Source: Carya illinoinensis
Taxonomy: Eukaryota; Streptophyta; Magnoliopsida; Fagales; Juglandaceae
Reading direction: 5' to 3'
Length of the DNA stretch: 64,000 nt
NCBI RefSeq assembly: GCF_018687715.1
Contig: NC_056753.1
Coordinates: forward strand, 28,025,445-28,089,444
In this document: positions 1 to 12,538 of the stretch, one piece after another
Layout: each line of letters begins with the position of its first letter
Numbering within the stretch: the first letter of the stretch is position 1
Translations under genes and position numbers: made by a program
The notes under the pieces: model-generated
The model's input: only the letters and a program-made list of their open reading frames with translations
The model's database searches: none
What the model was told of the DNA's origin: nothing

Positions 1-1940
1 ACAGGCTGCTCCGTTCGACAAAAGCCTTTAATCGTTCGAAGAATTGGCGGCCTAGAAATCCTACAATTGGGCAGGTGGTGGTTTCTGGGCTTCGGAAAAC
101 AACATATAGTCATTTTGCAATACTTTAGACGGAAAAACAAACAGAAATTGAAAAATAAAGGGTTACACAATTTCTAGTCTAACCATATGCGAGGAAGGAG
201 GGAGGAGCCGAAGTTCCACCCCTCTCTGAGTTGTGTTTTTGTTTTTTTTTTTTTTTTTTTTTTTTTTTGGGTGGGGGGGGGGAGTGGTTTGATAAGATTA
301 GATTAATATGAAATACCTATGAAAAATCAAGAATTTCCTACTCCAATATGGTAAAAGAAAAAAAAAAGTAAGATATTTTTCACTTATACCGATAATATTA
401 AATATCTTAAAACTTACAAATTCTATGTATTTACTTTTCCTAATTAAAAGATGTAGATTTTGGATTAAAATTCTAGAGTATCTGATAATATTGTCTCTCA
501 ACTAAACATGGTAATTATTGAAATCATAATCAATATCAGATCTAAAATTCAGTTAGCTCAAGTAGTAAAAGTCTTGATTTTGATGGTATCCTCCCTCCAG
601 ATCCAAGTTTCGGATTCTCTTATACGGGTGCAAACAATTTCTAAATCCCATCAAATCAGGAGAATTTCCCTTTAAATGAAAGAAAAAATAATTATCACAA
701 ACATAAGTTGAATGCAGCAAATTAAGATATTTTCGTTATAGGTTGCAAATTGCAATCTCAATATATATGGCTACAGAGACAATTAATTAAGGGACAAAAG
801 GAGGGGGGTGGTCAATTAGTCTAATCCTATAGTCAAATTAAAATTTTGAGTAAGTCAAAGACGTACAGAAAGTCAAATTAAGCAGATAAAGAAAATTCAA
901 AATAGAGAATGAAAACTATGAATAATTTCAAAATCGATTTTACCAAGCTAATTATTTACACGTGGATTGAAGTTTTGGTACTTCCTACTTTTAGTCCAAT
1001 GCTACCAAATTTTAGATGCATGTACTCTATGACTATTAGTACTGTTTGTTTGGACGGGTGGACTGCTTGATTAATTATTGATAGGTATATATCACGCAAT
1101 TTATATATATGATCCTCCAAGTAGCTAGCTAGCTAGTTGAATTTGTTGAATTAGTCTCACACGTGTGCGAACGAATCCTCGATCGAATAACTTCGGTTTT
1201 ATTAATATATATGTTAATTGATATGATAGACATTAATTTAAAAATGAGTATTTATGACGAGTTATTTGTGACGAGAATATATTCATTTTAACAATAAATT
1301 ATAACTGATTATAAATATGTAGTTTTCTTATAGTGTATTGTATTCATAAGCGTTGGGAAAGAAATCAAGGATAGGATTCCATGCAGTACCATTATGAGCA
1401 TATGGGACATGAAATCAACTCGCAAGACGTACAGAACCTTCTTAATTTGAGAGCAAAAGGATCGTATCTTGTTGGATATCAACTTGCTCCTCCGTTTGTG
1501 GTCATGCATAGTTGATAAACTCGACAAACCAAAAGAGATAGCACGTTCGTTGAATTTTGTACGCTTAACACTTTCCGAGCCTCACAAAAAGATCAGCTTC
1601 TGACCAGTCATGGGGCATCCAACTTTATGCTATGTTAGACTATTGAATCCAGCTCACGCAAGAGATCGTGCCGGTTTTTAAGTTAGAGATTTATATATTT
1701 GTAATATTGTTATTTTTTAGTCATAGATGTGACATATATATTTTAGGTGACCATTCGTTCTAGTATAAAAAATTTTATGTGTAGTTATTTTTATATATTT
1801 TTTATGTATTCTATTAATATAATTGATTGTATTATTTTTTAATATAAAATAACTGATTTAATTAATTACATAAATAAAATTCGTAAATAGTATACAAAAA
1901 TTACTATATATAACATAACCCTTTAAGCATTGACAAGCTA
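1..1940. other. AT-rich non-coding left part of unit A
   Basis: No coding region is supported here; short open frames are not conserved as frames in unit B. A long T run followed by a G run lies at about 239-282. At 1323-1335 a TTTTCTTATAGTG motif, preceded by TTATGACGAG-type sequence, resembles the right terminus of a CACTA transposon. In unit B the same site reads TTTTCTTGTATTG, so both copies look decayed. Confidence 0.5.
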
Positions 1941-2565
1941 ACTGACTACAACGTATATGACTTTTTGCAATTCTGTTGCGGTGATATAATTTTGGACGCA
2001 AAGGCTAATTTTTGCATGTTCCTGTCAATTCATTTTCAGCAAACAAGAGCGTGTTGCCAAAAGCTACACATTGCGGCAAAACTCTATCATCGCAAATAAT
2101 TGCGACGGAAAAATTAATTACGATGCGTTCTCTTAGTCTTTTGTGATGTCGAAATTAAATCACTGCAAAAGGTCATATAAGAAAAATATAATTTCCGGCA
2201 CTTTTTTAATTTTTTGTGGCGACATTAAATCGCCGCAAAACATTCAAAAATGAAACATTGAAACTACTGTGTCTTTAGTCTTTTGTAGTGACATTAAATC
2301 GTCACAAAAGTTCAAAATTGAAAAATAAAAAGTAAAAACTCAAGACGGTGTGTTTTCCATTCTCCTTATTTTTCATGTTTCTGTCGTTTCATTTTCAGCT
2401 AACAAGAGCGCGTTGCTAAAAGCATTTTTTGACCGGAAAAAATAATTCAGACACATTTTTTAGTCTTTTGAGATGAAATTAAATTGTTGCAAAAGGCCAT
2501 ATACGGAAAAAATAATTTCACGCTTTCTAGATGTCAAAGTTAAAGTTTGTCAAAGATGAAGAGTG

Positions 2566-2703
2566 AAGAAACAAAGTTTGATTTTTTGATTGAAAGGACC
2601 CTGGTCCTTAATAATTACTATGACTTTATCTCCAAATATCTAGCCACATCATTCGGGATTGAAAGCATCAAGCAATATATAGATGAATCCATTTCTTTAT
2701 AAT
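2566..2703 (+). other. Exon-like open block conserved in both units (copy A)
   Basis: A short block beginning near MKSEETKFDFLIERTLVL is open in one frame here and in unit B. It differs at only about three positions over 150 bases, which seems fewer than in surrounding DNA. It lies inside the CACTA-like region. I do not recognise the peptide. It could be an exon of the transposon, a captured host exon, or chance. Confidence 0.3.
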
Positions 2704-2942
2704 AGTTTCTTTGGATTTTTTGACTTGTATTTTTGCTTCCCATATGAAATGTCTAAATATTCATTTGGGAAATTATTTTCTGCGTAGAGAAAAAGAGTTA
2801 ACAATGTGCATACCTTTTTGTTTTTAAGGGCTTCTTTATGCAGGAAATAGCACTATATTTGAGTCAACTGGCCTTAATAGGAAGGTAATTTATGATTCAA
2901 ATGCATGTCTTGGCTTGGAAAAAGCAAATATGTGGTCGTTAT

Positions 2943-2960
2943 GATCGCACCTTCTTTACT
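2943..2960 (+). repeat. Target-site duplication, left of LINE
   Basis: The 18-base sequence GATCGCACCTTCTTTACT occurs here and again at 8881-8898, flanking the LINE exactly. Unit B at about 35062-35079 has a single copy (one base different), which is the empty site. Confidence 0.95.
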
Positions 2961-3160
2961 TTTTTTTTTCTTTTGATTAAAAGGAGGACAGACCTCCATC
3001 AACTATATATATACCCTCACTTTTAGCAGAGGAAAACATTTACACAAAAGAAGCCTTTACACAAGAGAAAGACTTTACAAAAAGCTAACACAGAATATAC
3101 ACTATCATGTGCATCTAAAACAAGCAGTCCCCATAGAGTCAAGTCTCGCTCGCCCTCTCG

Positions 3161-6100
3161 TTATCCTTGGAAGTTGCTTCCATTCTGAGAAGAAAGCTGA
3201 CTGCCCAAAGCACCCCTTCTAGCCAAAGAATCTGCCACTTAGTTGCCTTCTCTGTAGTAGTGTGATATTGTGAAGTCAAAATTCTGTAAAACAGCCTGCA
3301 GTTCTTCCCAGTAGTCCCAAAGGTACCAAGCTGTGCATTTTTACTTCCGGAACCAATTCACGAGTACTAGAGAGTTACACTCAATGTCTATAGCTGTGTG
3401 TCCCAGATGTTGACATAGTTTAACCCCTTCTAATAAACCCCTTAGTTCAGCTTCCACACTTGAGGCATTTCCAAAATGTTTTGAGAAACCATAAACTATT
3501 TTTCCCCCACAATCCCTCAGAATACCACCCCCACCAGCTAGTCCTGGGTTGCCAACGCTGCTTCCATCCACGTTTAGCTTTAGTCTATCAGAAGTCGGCC
3601 TCCTCTATTTGATAATCTTCACCTGTTTGTTTTTCACTACCACTGTTTGAATTCCTATATTTCTGATCACTTTAGCATCCCAGTTGGTTAATTTTCGAGC
3701 TTTAATGATTCTATTGACTATGGATCCTATCCAGAATTTAATAGCTCCCCATACCTCCATGGTGTTTTCAGAAATCCCCTCCATCCTTGTTGCACAGCGC
3801 CAGCTCCATATTTTCCAGATTATTAAATATGGAGTTAATCCTAGTAGGAAACCAAGCTGAGTTTTGCGTGAGGCCCTGTTAAACCAGATCTGAACTCTTT
3901 CTTTCCAGCTCTGTTGTGTCCAGAAAGGGACTCCTATCTCAGCTGATGCCCTTTTCCAAATACTTACTGCTAGTTCCCCTTTGCCTAGCAGGTGTTCTAA
4001 GTCTTCATTTTGCATTTCTTTGCAGCAGTTGCATGCTGACGCAATAGGAATTCCAATATTGTGTGTTTGTTCATCAACACTTAGATAGTTAAAAGCTGCC
4101 CTCCACACACATATAGCTATCTCTTTGGGGAGAAATTTATGCCAGACCCATTTCGCCCATTCGAATTTCGGGCTCTTTAATCTCACTTCATTCCAAGCTG
4201 ATTTTGTGGAAAAGGTTCCACTCTTCTCTGGTAACCACACTAGCATGTCCTTTTCATCTTTTAATTTTCCAACAAACTGTATTACTTCATTAGCTGTCTG
4301 TCTATCCATCAGTCTTTGTATTCTCTCGTCTTCCCATCTGTTTTTGTCTAGTAGATCTTTTAGTTTTGTGTTTGGCTCTTCCACTTGTGACACCATTTCC
4401 AAGATAGGACCCCCTGGTGGGAAATTATCAAACCAAAGAGAGATGTTTCCTTCCCGTACTTTCCACCTTGATTTAGCTAGAATTTCTTTAATTCCTTCCT
4501 TAACTTTTTTCCAGAAATTAGACACTAGCTTGTTTTCAGGTCTCATTTCTATGTGTCCATTTTTCAAATATTTGGATCTGAAAAAAATTTGCCCATAAAG
4601 ATTTTTGGGTTAGAATATTCCATCCAAATTTCATGAAAATGGATTTTTGCACATCCGCAACGTCTCGCATACCTATACCACCCTCATCCTCTGGGGCACA
4701 AAACTTCCTCCACGACCTCAACTTTCTTTTACTCTTACCCCCTTATTCACCCCAGAAAAAATTTGCAAAGAGACTATGCACCTTTCGGATCACTAGTTTT
4801 GGAATATGTATTGCTGAGAGCAAATAGAGAGGCATGCTAGATTGTACGTGTCTCATTAGAATTAGTCTTCCCCCTTGTGATAGCAATATGCATGCTTTTC
4901 CAACCTGAAAGTTTCTTCTCAATATTCAAAATCAACGCGTCAAAGTTTCTAGACTTCAATTTACCCTCTACTATTGGGACCCCCAAGTACTAGAAAGGGA
5001 AATGTCCTTCTTAACCCCAGTTTCCATCAAGATCTCTCCCCTCCTTCTTCTTTTCAGTTGCTTAGAGAAGTAAACTGCTGATTTTTCCAGATTAACCTTC
5101 TGACCAGTCCACAGTTCATAAGTCTTTACCACCTCCATTAGGCATCGTATGGATCCCTTACTAGCATTGGCAAAAACCATTATGTCATCAGCAAATAATA
5201 AGTGTCAAATAGGAGGGGTTCCGCTAGGCTGAGAAAAAGTTAAGATCCTCTTCTCCAAAGCCTTCCTCTTGAGCAATCTTGAGAATACCTCTTCCATGAT
5301 GATAAACAAAATAGGGGAAATAGGATCCCTTTGTCGTAGCCCCCTTTTTGCCTTGAAAAACCCTTTATAAGTGTCGTGCATCATGATAGAGAACCACAGC
5401 GATGTTACGTAATTTTTTATTAGCCTATAAAAGAAATTCGGTAAGCCAAAAGCTCTAAGAGTGTGATCCAGAAATTTCCAGTTTACTCTATCATACGCAT
5501 TGCTCATATCTATTTTCATCAAAATGTTTCCTCCTCTATTCTTACGGTGTAGCAGCTTTACCATCTCCTGGGTAAGAGTGACGTTTTCCAAGATATTTCT
5601 TCCTTTCACAAAAGCCCATTGTTTCGGCGCAATAACATCATTAAGTATCAAGGATAGTTTATCCACTAAAATTTTATAGAAGACTTTATAAATCATGTTA
5701 CATAAGCTTATGGGACGGAAGCTATCGTAACTCTGAGAATTTTTAATTTTCGAAATCAGAACTAGAAAAGATGAGGAGTAATATCTTGGGAGAGTCTGAC
5801 CTGAATAAAACTCTCTTATAGCAGCCATTACATCTTCCTTGATAATGCTCCAGCATGATACGTAGAAAGCGGATTCGAAACCATCGAGTCTTGGACTACT
5901 ATCTGCCCTTATGGATGCAAAAGCCTAAAAAATCTCCTTCTCTGTTGGTTCTGTGCTCAGACTTTGTACTATGTTTTCCGACACAGCAGGTTGGATCAAT
6001 TCCTCCAAACATGGTATTTCGACGTCATCTTCTATCGTAAGGAATTCCTCAAAATACTTGACCACCCCCTCATGTACTAGTTCCCTCGATCCCAAAACTG

Positions 6101-7247
6101 ATCTGTCTGGTAAGTTCATGCTTTTAATACATGCATTCCTTCTACGTTGAGCCAAGGTAGCATGAAAAAATTTAGTGTTCTTATCACCCTCCTCTAACCA
6201 GATTTTTTTTGCTTGTTGGGCTAGTCTCATGTCCTCTGTTTTATACCAAATTTCCAGTTCCGCCTTGGTGATAAGAAATTCTTGCTCAATTTCCTCCGAG
6301 TAATTTTCTTGGAGGACCTCCTTGTAGATTTCTTCCCTCTCCTCCAGTTCTTTGATTATTACATCGACTCAGCCAAAGATCTCTCTATTCCACTGCCTCA
6401 TTTTCTGTTTAAGCCTTTTTAGTTTCCCGGCCAGATTCAGTAAACCTGGCTCCCACCTTATCGACTCATTCCATGAATTCTGTACCATATCTAAGAAGCC
6501 GTCATGTGATGTCCACATATTTTGAAATCGGAATGGCGCTAGTCCATACCTTTCGTCTTCCTTTGTAAATTTTAAAAAATTAGGAGAATGGTCTGAGGTT
6601 TTTCTACTTAGAATTCTTGTCGTGGCTTGCCCATGCTCGTGCCCAAAAGAAGTATTTATTAGTACCCTGTCAAGCTTTGCCCAGCTTCTTGCTAATCTTT
6701 GTTGCCCATTACACCAAGATAATTGTTTCCCAACTAATGGTTGATCCATTAGACCACAGCTATTAATGCACTCGTTAAATTCTTCCATTGCCGATGAGGG
6801 TCTAGGTCTACCCCCCACTCTTTCCATGTCGTAACGAATTATGTTAAAATCTCCCAACACCACCCAGGCATCACTGGTGTTCGACATTGCTTTCAGATTG
6901 TCCCAAAGAGCCCTACGCTTAGCTTGGGAGCATTTTGCGTATACAAAAGTAATCCGTAAAATTTCCCCCAGATCTACAACTATTGTCGTCATCGACTGCT
7001 TATTAGTATCTAAAAATTCCAAGTTTATTTCATCCTTCCAAACGACCCACATCTTTCCGCCTTCTTTTAAGTTAGAGCAATAATTGGAGAACTGAAGGCT
7101 TGCCGCCCACTTCTGTAGCTTTGAGTCCTCCTGGAAAGGCTCTAATACAACCAAAACCGACACCTCATATTTCCTCACCAAACTCCTTAGTCTTCTTCTC
7201 GATGTGCCTAACCCCCTAATGTTCCACACTAACATTTTCTCAATCAT
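3161..7247 (-). pseudogene. LINE ORF2 (endonuclease, reverse transcriptase, RNase H), broken
   Basis: ORF2 begins near 7247 with an apurinic-type endonuclease (6369-7247). It shows the WNIRGLG start, a glutamate in LEPF, LGDFN and the SDHSP catalytic block. One frame then continues through TGA at 6369-6371 and TAG at 5925-5927 into reverse transcriptase. Its motifs include FRPISLCN, DMSNAYDRVNW and GLRQRDPISP (the family usually has GLRQGDP). TGA at 5205-5207 falls just before the catalytic HLLFADD. Several frameshifts follow between about 5040 and 4540. The zinc-binding region (3605-4567) and an RNase H domain (ending at TAA 3161-3163) are in a different frame from the RT, with stops at 3605, 3341 and 3239. 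In RNase H the usual D of the DS motif reads N (IECNS). In life this protein nicks the target and copies the RNA there. Confidence 0.88.
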
Positions 7248-7366
7248 AAATTTAGTTTTTTTGGTTGGGCTTTGGCCCTTCTAGATTTCCTCACCAAAGT
7301 GTCATCTGAATTTTGTACTCCTTGCTTACTTTGTGGTCTTGTTCCTGGATCTGATCGGTAATCTTT

Positions 7367-8660
7367 TTATATTTCCCTTACTATTTCCATTTCTTCTTCT
7401 GATAGTATTGCAAAACTATTCCTGCAGATCACAGCATCCTCTTCCTTATCGCTTTCGAAATCCTCCACGACAACCGTTTTCGTGTCTAGAATAGCGATGC
7501 TCCCCACCTTTCGCATTTCCCCTTCTTCCACTTGTTCAACTAGTTTCATGTATTCTCCCCTCTTCAACTTCCTGTGAGACTCCTGCCTCTTGTTCCTCTT
7601 CATCTTCCACTACCATTCTAATATTAGAAGCTTGTTTTCCTCTTTCCTCTCCTAGTTGAGAGTCTTGTTTCTCTTCTGGCATAGGATCCACACTTTCTTC
7701 TTCCCCCAAGTTAGAATTCTTTTGTTTTTGTCCCACTTCCTTCCATACTCTCTCCTCTCCCTCCTTTTCCAAGACTTTCTTTCCTTCCCTTCTACTCATT
7801 CTGTTCACTGTCTCTCCTATTCTGCAGACCATTTCCGTGTGCCCCTGTCTAAAACACTTTTTACAATAGTAACCTTTTTTCTCATAAACTACACATTGCC
7901 AATTCTGCGTTTTGCCTGTTACTAACGGAAATCCAGCCATTGGTTCTTCTAGTAAATCTACTTCAACACACATTCTAGCCCCCGTCGCCCTCGTCCTATA
8001 TAAGGTTGCATTATCCGTTCCTAAACATCTACCAAAACGAGAAGCTAGAATCTGCAAAATATCCATTCTGTAAAGATGTAGAGGCAAACCTGGTAGATAG
8101 ATCCACTGAGGAGCTATGGACGGTTCCTTTTTCACGTTGAAATCCGCAGTTCAGTTGAACAACCTGAAGGAGCATCCCGCCACATATCTTCCCTCCCTCG
8201 CCCAGGCATGAACGTAGTCTTTTTCATTGGCTAGGTGGAGAAGCACGTGGAGTTCATCCATGAAGCTTATCATCGGCACTTCAGAAAAACCCCAAGATTT
8301 GATGATTTACAGTCTCAGCACATCAATGGAAGGTCTCTTAGAGAAAAATTTAAGGACCAGAGCATATTTCAACTCTTCAGCAACCCTTGACATTTCCACC
8401 TCCGAGAAAACAAAACCCAACTCTCCAGAAATTAGTTCTAGCTTCCTCAATGGTATCCTGAACTTTGCCGTCGGAATTGGTCTTTGGAGGGCTTGAGCAA
8501 AGGATCGTCCACCTCTTGCGTGACTCGTCTCAGCTCTGTCTCCATCCTCTCCAGCTCCGCCCGTCGCAACAGCAAGCTCCCTAAGCAGTTCAAAGGTCCC
8601 TCCTCCACTCCTAGAAGCTCCCGTATGACCACCTATCATGGCCATCGGCAGCTGCCACAC
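7367..8660 (-). pseudogene. LINE ORF1 (RNA-binding, DUF4283/zinc-knuckle protein), broken
   Basis: ORF1 reads in one frame from 8660 to 7536, interrupted by two in-frame stops, TAA at 8307-8309 and TGA at 8151-8153. The N-terminal part before the first stop resembles the DUF4283 domain found in plant LINE and retrotransposon proteins. After the second stop, a CX2CX4HX4C zinc knuckle (CKKCFRQGHTEMVC) is encoded near 7845-7890, followed by a highly charged E/K-rich tail. The tail seems to continue in a shifted frame (7603-7367, ending NSFAILSEEEMEIVREI), so a small indel near 7540-7600 probably separates the two parts. In the family this protein coats LINE RNA for transport back to the nucleus. 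The initiation codon is uncertain: ATG at 8660 or one of the next two in frame. Confidence 0.8.
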
Positions 8661-8898
8661 CCTTCAACCCAAACCCTAAACAGGTTTATTGCCCTTTAGA
8701 GCCTCTCTGTTTTTGCCCTATCGCCCTCTCAAATCGCGTCCCTTGGAAAGGTCAAATTGATACTGGAAGGAATTACATCTTTTCGAACAGAGCCAGAGAG
8801 CGTGCGCAGAGCAGAAAGATGGATCTTTCTTCTTTTTTGTAGCTCCGCTTTCGACGTTGGAGTACCACTCTCTCTCTCTAGATCGCACCTTCTTTACT

Positions 8899-11150
8899 GT
8901 TTTAATTATTATTGTTTTGATTGTATTAAGTCTGTGTTTCTCTAAATAATCTTTGACTATTACTAAATTAATGAATTGTTGTTTACGCTCTATGTTGCAT
9001 TGAATTGACAAATCATTGGCTGATGTACCATTGTTTATTTACCTCTTTACTAGACCTTTTATTTACTCACTGCAACACGTACATCACGTCTTTTGCCGTT
9101 TGGGACCAAATTTTTGATTTATTACCTGGGAGAAATTTCTTTTAACTCCATCTAATTTTTTTGAAAACATAAAAGTTTGAAAAAAAAAGTGTATATTTTC
9201 TTGGTAGTGATAACTTTTGCTTCTGTAATTCTAGTTTAAATAATATAATATGTCTTGTTTATACTATGGTGTTTAGGCTGATTTTATCATAAAATAGGAG
9301 AGAAATAATCATCAGACAACCAAACCAGCTTAGAAGGAGGTTCAACTCCTTTCACTACAAGCTAGCTACACAAAATCTACAATGGGTATGTATGAAAGTC
9401 ATAAAGCGGCACTGGTAGGAGGGACCTCGTTGATAGATCATCAATTGGTATTACGTATGCAGTGGAGGAGTGAGGGCTTCAAGGTATTATTTTTGTATTT
9501 ACTTAGCATTTTTTTATTATGCAATGGTAATATGATAGCTAGCTAGCATCAATGTTTTAAGTTGGTGTTACCTAAATCTTTATTGCATGCTGTATTTTTT
9601 TTGTGTTGAATGTTTATAATTCACAGTGACTATCATTGCAAAACAAAGCAAATATCAAACAACAAAGAACAAATCACAGTGCTCGTCGGAAGTCTTTTGT
9701 TCAACTCTTGGAGGAAAAGGTAATAAGCATAGTGATCAAACTGCAATCCATATATGGCCCATATATAAATTCTACCGTAAGGCAAGTTTAGCTTTTTATC
9801 AATATTGTTTGGCATTATTGATTCAAGTTGAACTTAATTGCAGTGTGAAAATATAATAAACTTGGTCGAATTCTTTAAAGAGTTGAGATGGTCTATGAAG
9901 AGGAACAAGTTCGTAATAGAGAATGATGAAGAATTTTATGTGAGTAAGGTGCACATGATGTTGTTGTTGGTTTCCTTAGTCACATAGTTTAAAGAAATAT
10001 TTGCTTGTAAATTATTTTCATTATGTCAATTGATGAATATAACTGTGGTGATTGTTATTGGTGAAGAATCAAATGGTGCCACCAAACATTGAAAGGTACT
10101 ATTCCTACACAATTTGTTTTCGTATATAGCATAACTTCATGATGATTATAGCCAGGTCATATCAGAATTTTTGTGTGAATATTTCAATTTGGTAATTATT
10201 AGAACTTGTTTTGGCTATTGGGTGTTAGTTTCAGGATTTGAAATTGGTATGCATGATTAGGTTGGCTTATATACAAGAAACTGCTTTTGCTGGTTACAAT
10301 TTGTCATGTTATTACTATAGTACTACATGATTGATTTAGTACCTTGCATTTCAGGAGCAAACCAGCTTTTAGCTTACCTCTTAAATATATTCTTGCTATG
10401 TTTACAGGAAATTGTTAAGGAGGAGAAAGTAGGTCTTTAGTCTAAATAGTTGTTAAAATTAAATTAAAATTTGCAAGAGATTTTAATTAGGTTTGATCTC
10501 AGATTGCACAAGGGTTTTTCCCTCCTACTACAATCATGCATATTATATCATATTGTGATATCATATCATATCATATTCTAATGTGATATGATATTGTGAT
10601 ATAATATCATATTCTAATGCACTATTCTCTCCTGCTTGTAACTTTTGATTTTTTTTTTTTTATATTTTTTATTTGGTGTCTAACCAAGGCTTATCTGGTG
10701 AATATATCTAGCTTGTTACCTTAATGTATATGGTGGGTCTTTAGTTGAACATCATATGGTAAACCTAATTATGGCTTATCTGGTGGTATATTAATCCATT
10801 AATACTTACCTCATTGTGAGAACATTGTTGAATGCAGGAAAATAGAGTTTCGGAGCATATTAGGAGATGAATAGAGATGGGATATGCCATATCGTACAAC
10901 CATATCAAGAGACATAAGGAATGCTAATTACACCATGTAATTATTCTGCTAAGACTCTAAATGTTGTATACTACTATTGAAATATGATACCAGCTTTCTC
11001 TTTTGATATAGAAGTTGTGTATGGATAGAATGCTTGGAATATAAAGGATAGTATTAAAACTACTGACATATATATGACTGATTTTTCATTACATATTTGC
11101 CCAATTGCATACTTAAGTATTGACTTTCAGATGGGTAGATTTATTCATCA
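8899..11150 (+). other. Non-coding interior of unit A
   Basis: Apart from the transposase remnant at 9626-9856 this interval has no supportable gene. It matches about 35080-37310 in unit B. An AT-rich foldback stretch near 10548-10610 (repeats of ATATC and ATATG) is much shorter in B (36750-36785), which indicates local expansion or contraction. The Copia RNase H fragment and CACTA right end lie further right. Confidence 0.5.
9626..9856 (+). pseudogene. Transposase (Ptta/En/Spm type) exon remnant, unit A
   Basis: Read in the frame that gives NKANIKQQRTNHSARRKSF at about 9646-9702, this stretch resembles the conserved part of plant Ptta/En/Spm transposases, where an N-K-x-N-R-x-K block is followed by a G-x-x-S-F block. 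The reading continues to about LLEEK and is then broken. The longer open frame over the same bases is a different frame. Family assignment is from memory of the domain pattern. Confidence 0.4.
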
Positions 11151-12538
11151 CTAAATGGACAGACTTATTCATGATCAGGTGGCTAAAATATATTCATCAC
11201 TAGATGGACAATTAATTGATAGTTTAGAAATTTATTTGTAACTAATTTTGTTGAGGCTCAAAAAACTCCAAATACAAATGTAAAAAAATCCAGCCTTGAA
11301 AGTGGATGAATAAAAATGGATATTGCATATTTTTACAAAAATTGGGTAGTTTAGGAAACCTTTTGTGACAAAAATTGTAACCAAAATAACTAATTGCTAT
11401 AATTATATTATCAACTAGCATCACCGGTCACTTTCTGGCAAACAAATTTACATAACTGACCACATAATACTGCCAGAAATAATGTTTCTCTTATGTCAAC
11501 ACTAATGCATATTTGCGACCATTAAGTTATGGAAATTCATGCCCCAAATGTGTTTGACAAAAGTGCAGAAAAAAAACTCATTCCTCTACTCTGTATATTC
11601 ACTCTTACTTTACAGTGCATTAATAATCAGTATATATAGGCAATTTACAATAACCTAATCCATTCATTTTATGACATATGTCCCTATCTTGGTACACAAA
11701 TAATCCCTAGTTCTATGTTTTATTCTCCTAGCATCATCTGTCACAGATGTGGTCCTGCTGGTATCTCAATTGTGGTCCTGCTTCATTTCCTTCACGCTGT
11801 CATGGGAATATTTAGTGGCCTTATTATCCTATTGCATGCTATTATGCAAGTATGCCATGGCCTTATTGTTGCCATTCCTCTCTTATGTAGTCAAGTGATT
11901 TAGTGGGTCTTCTATATGCTTAACAGAGACAAATTCTTTTTGGTTGAAATTGCACTATGCAGTTTGTGACTTCAATTTTAGTTTTGTGACGACATCACGT
12001 TGGTCAATAAAGGCTCTTATTGCCTATCGTCTATATTAATTTTTTTGTAGCCAACATAATATGCATTAGCGACAACATTAACCGCTGCTATAGGCTCGAG
12101 TATTTGCGAATATGAATATACATCACCACAAGAATTCTTTTGTGGTGCTTCTTTCACAACCATTAAAAATTGATGGAAATACCATCTTACAACAAAAGTA
12201 GCTACTTATTACAGTTATTTTGGATGCTACAAATACCTATATTTCTTGTAGTGAAGCAAATTTAACAAATTAAAAATGCGTCAAGTTAGCAATACGACTT
12301 GAAAATAAATAATAGTATTACTCATATGTTAATTAGGGTCCATGGTCGAGGGCATAATTCTCTTCTCATGTGTTTTCTAAAACTCAAAATATCATGGAGG
12401 ATAGATGAGATCTTCTCTAATATTCCAACTCAAACAAGCTTGCCGAGTCGACGCATGTGCGGAATGGGACTTAACGATTTGGTAGAGTTTGGACATGCTC
12501 GCCAAAAAGAAGTTTTGCTATAGTTTATTATATTATAA

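Larger units (their letters stand above)
2961..8880 (-). mobile_element. L1-type LINE retrotransposon, near full length
   Basis: This 5.92-kb non-LTR retrotransposon lies on the minus strand. Its A-rich 3' end is read as a T run at 2961-2969, and its 5' end at 8880 begins with a GA-rich leader. It is flanked by an 18-bp target duplication, and the empty site survives in unit B, so it inserted after the duplication. It has the plant L1 order: ORF1 (RNA-binding, zinc knuckle), then ORF2 with endonuclease, reverse transcriptase, zinc-binding domain and RNase H. Both ORFs carry a limited number of stops and frameshifts, so this copy is probably inactive but not ancient. Confidence 0.93.
1945..12253 (+). 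mobile_element. Decayed En/Spm (CACTA)-like element, copy in unit A
   Basis: The left part (about 1945-2520) has repeated short motifs such as GCGAC, ATTAAATCGCCGCAAAA and TTTTGTGG, typical of CACTA subterminal repeats. The right part (about 11500-12253) has similar GCGACAACATTAACCGCTGC-type motifs and ends at 12253 in CTTGTAGTG, the reverse complement of the CACTACAAG terminus. A decayed transposase exon lies at about 9630-9720. No matching left terminus was found, so the outer limit is approximate and the element may be a composite. It is interrupted by the LINE at 2961-8880 and the MITE family 2 insertion lies just outside it. It is non-autonomous or dead. Confidence 0.5.

Noticed and set aside
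9350..9362. CACTACAAG at 9352 (and its unit B counterpart near 35553) as the left end of the CACTA element
   Set aside because: Only nine bases match the right terminus, the following bases diverge at once, there is no subterminal repeat structure, and no matching 3-bp target duplication with 12253.
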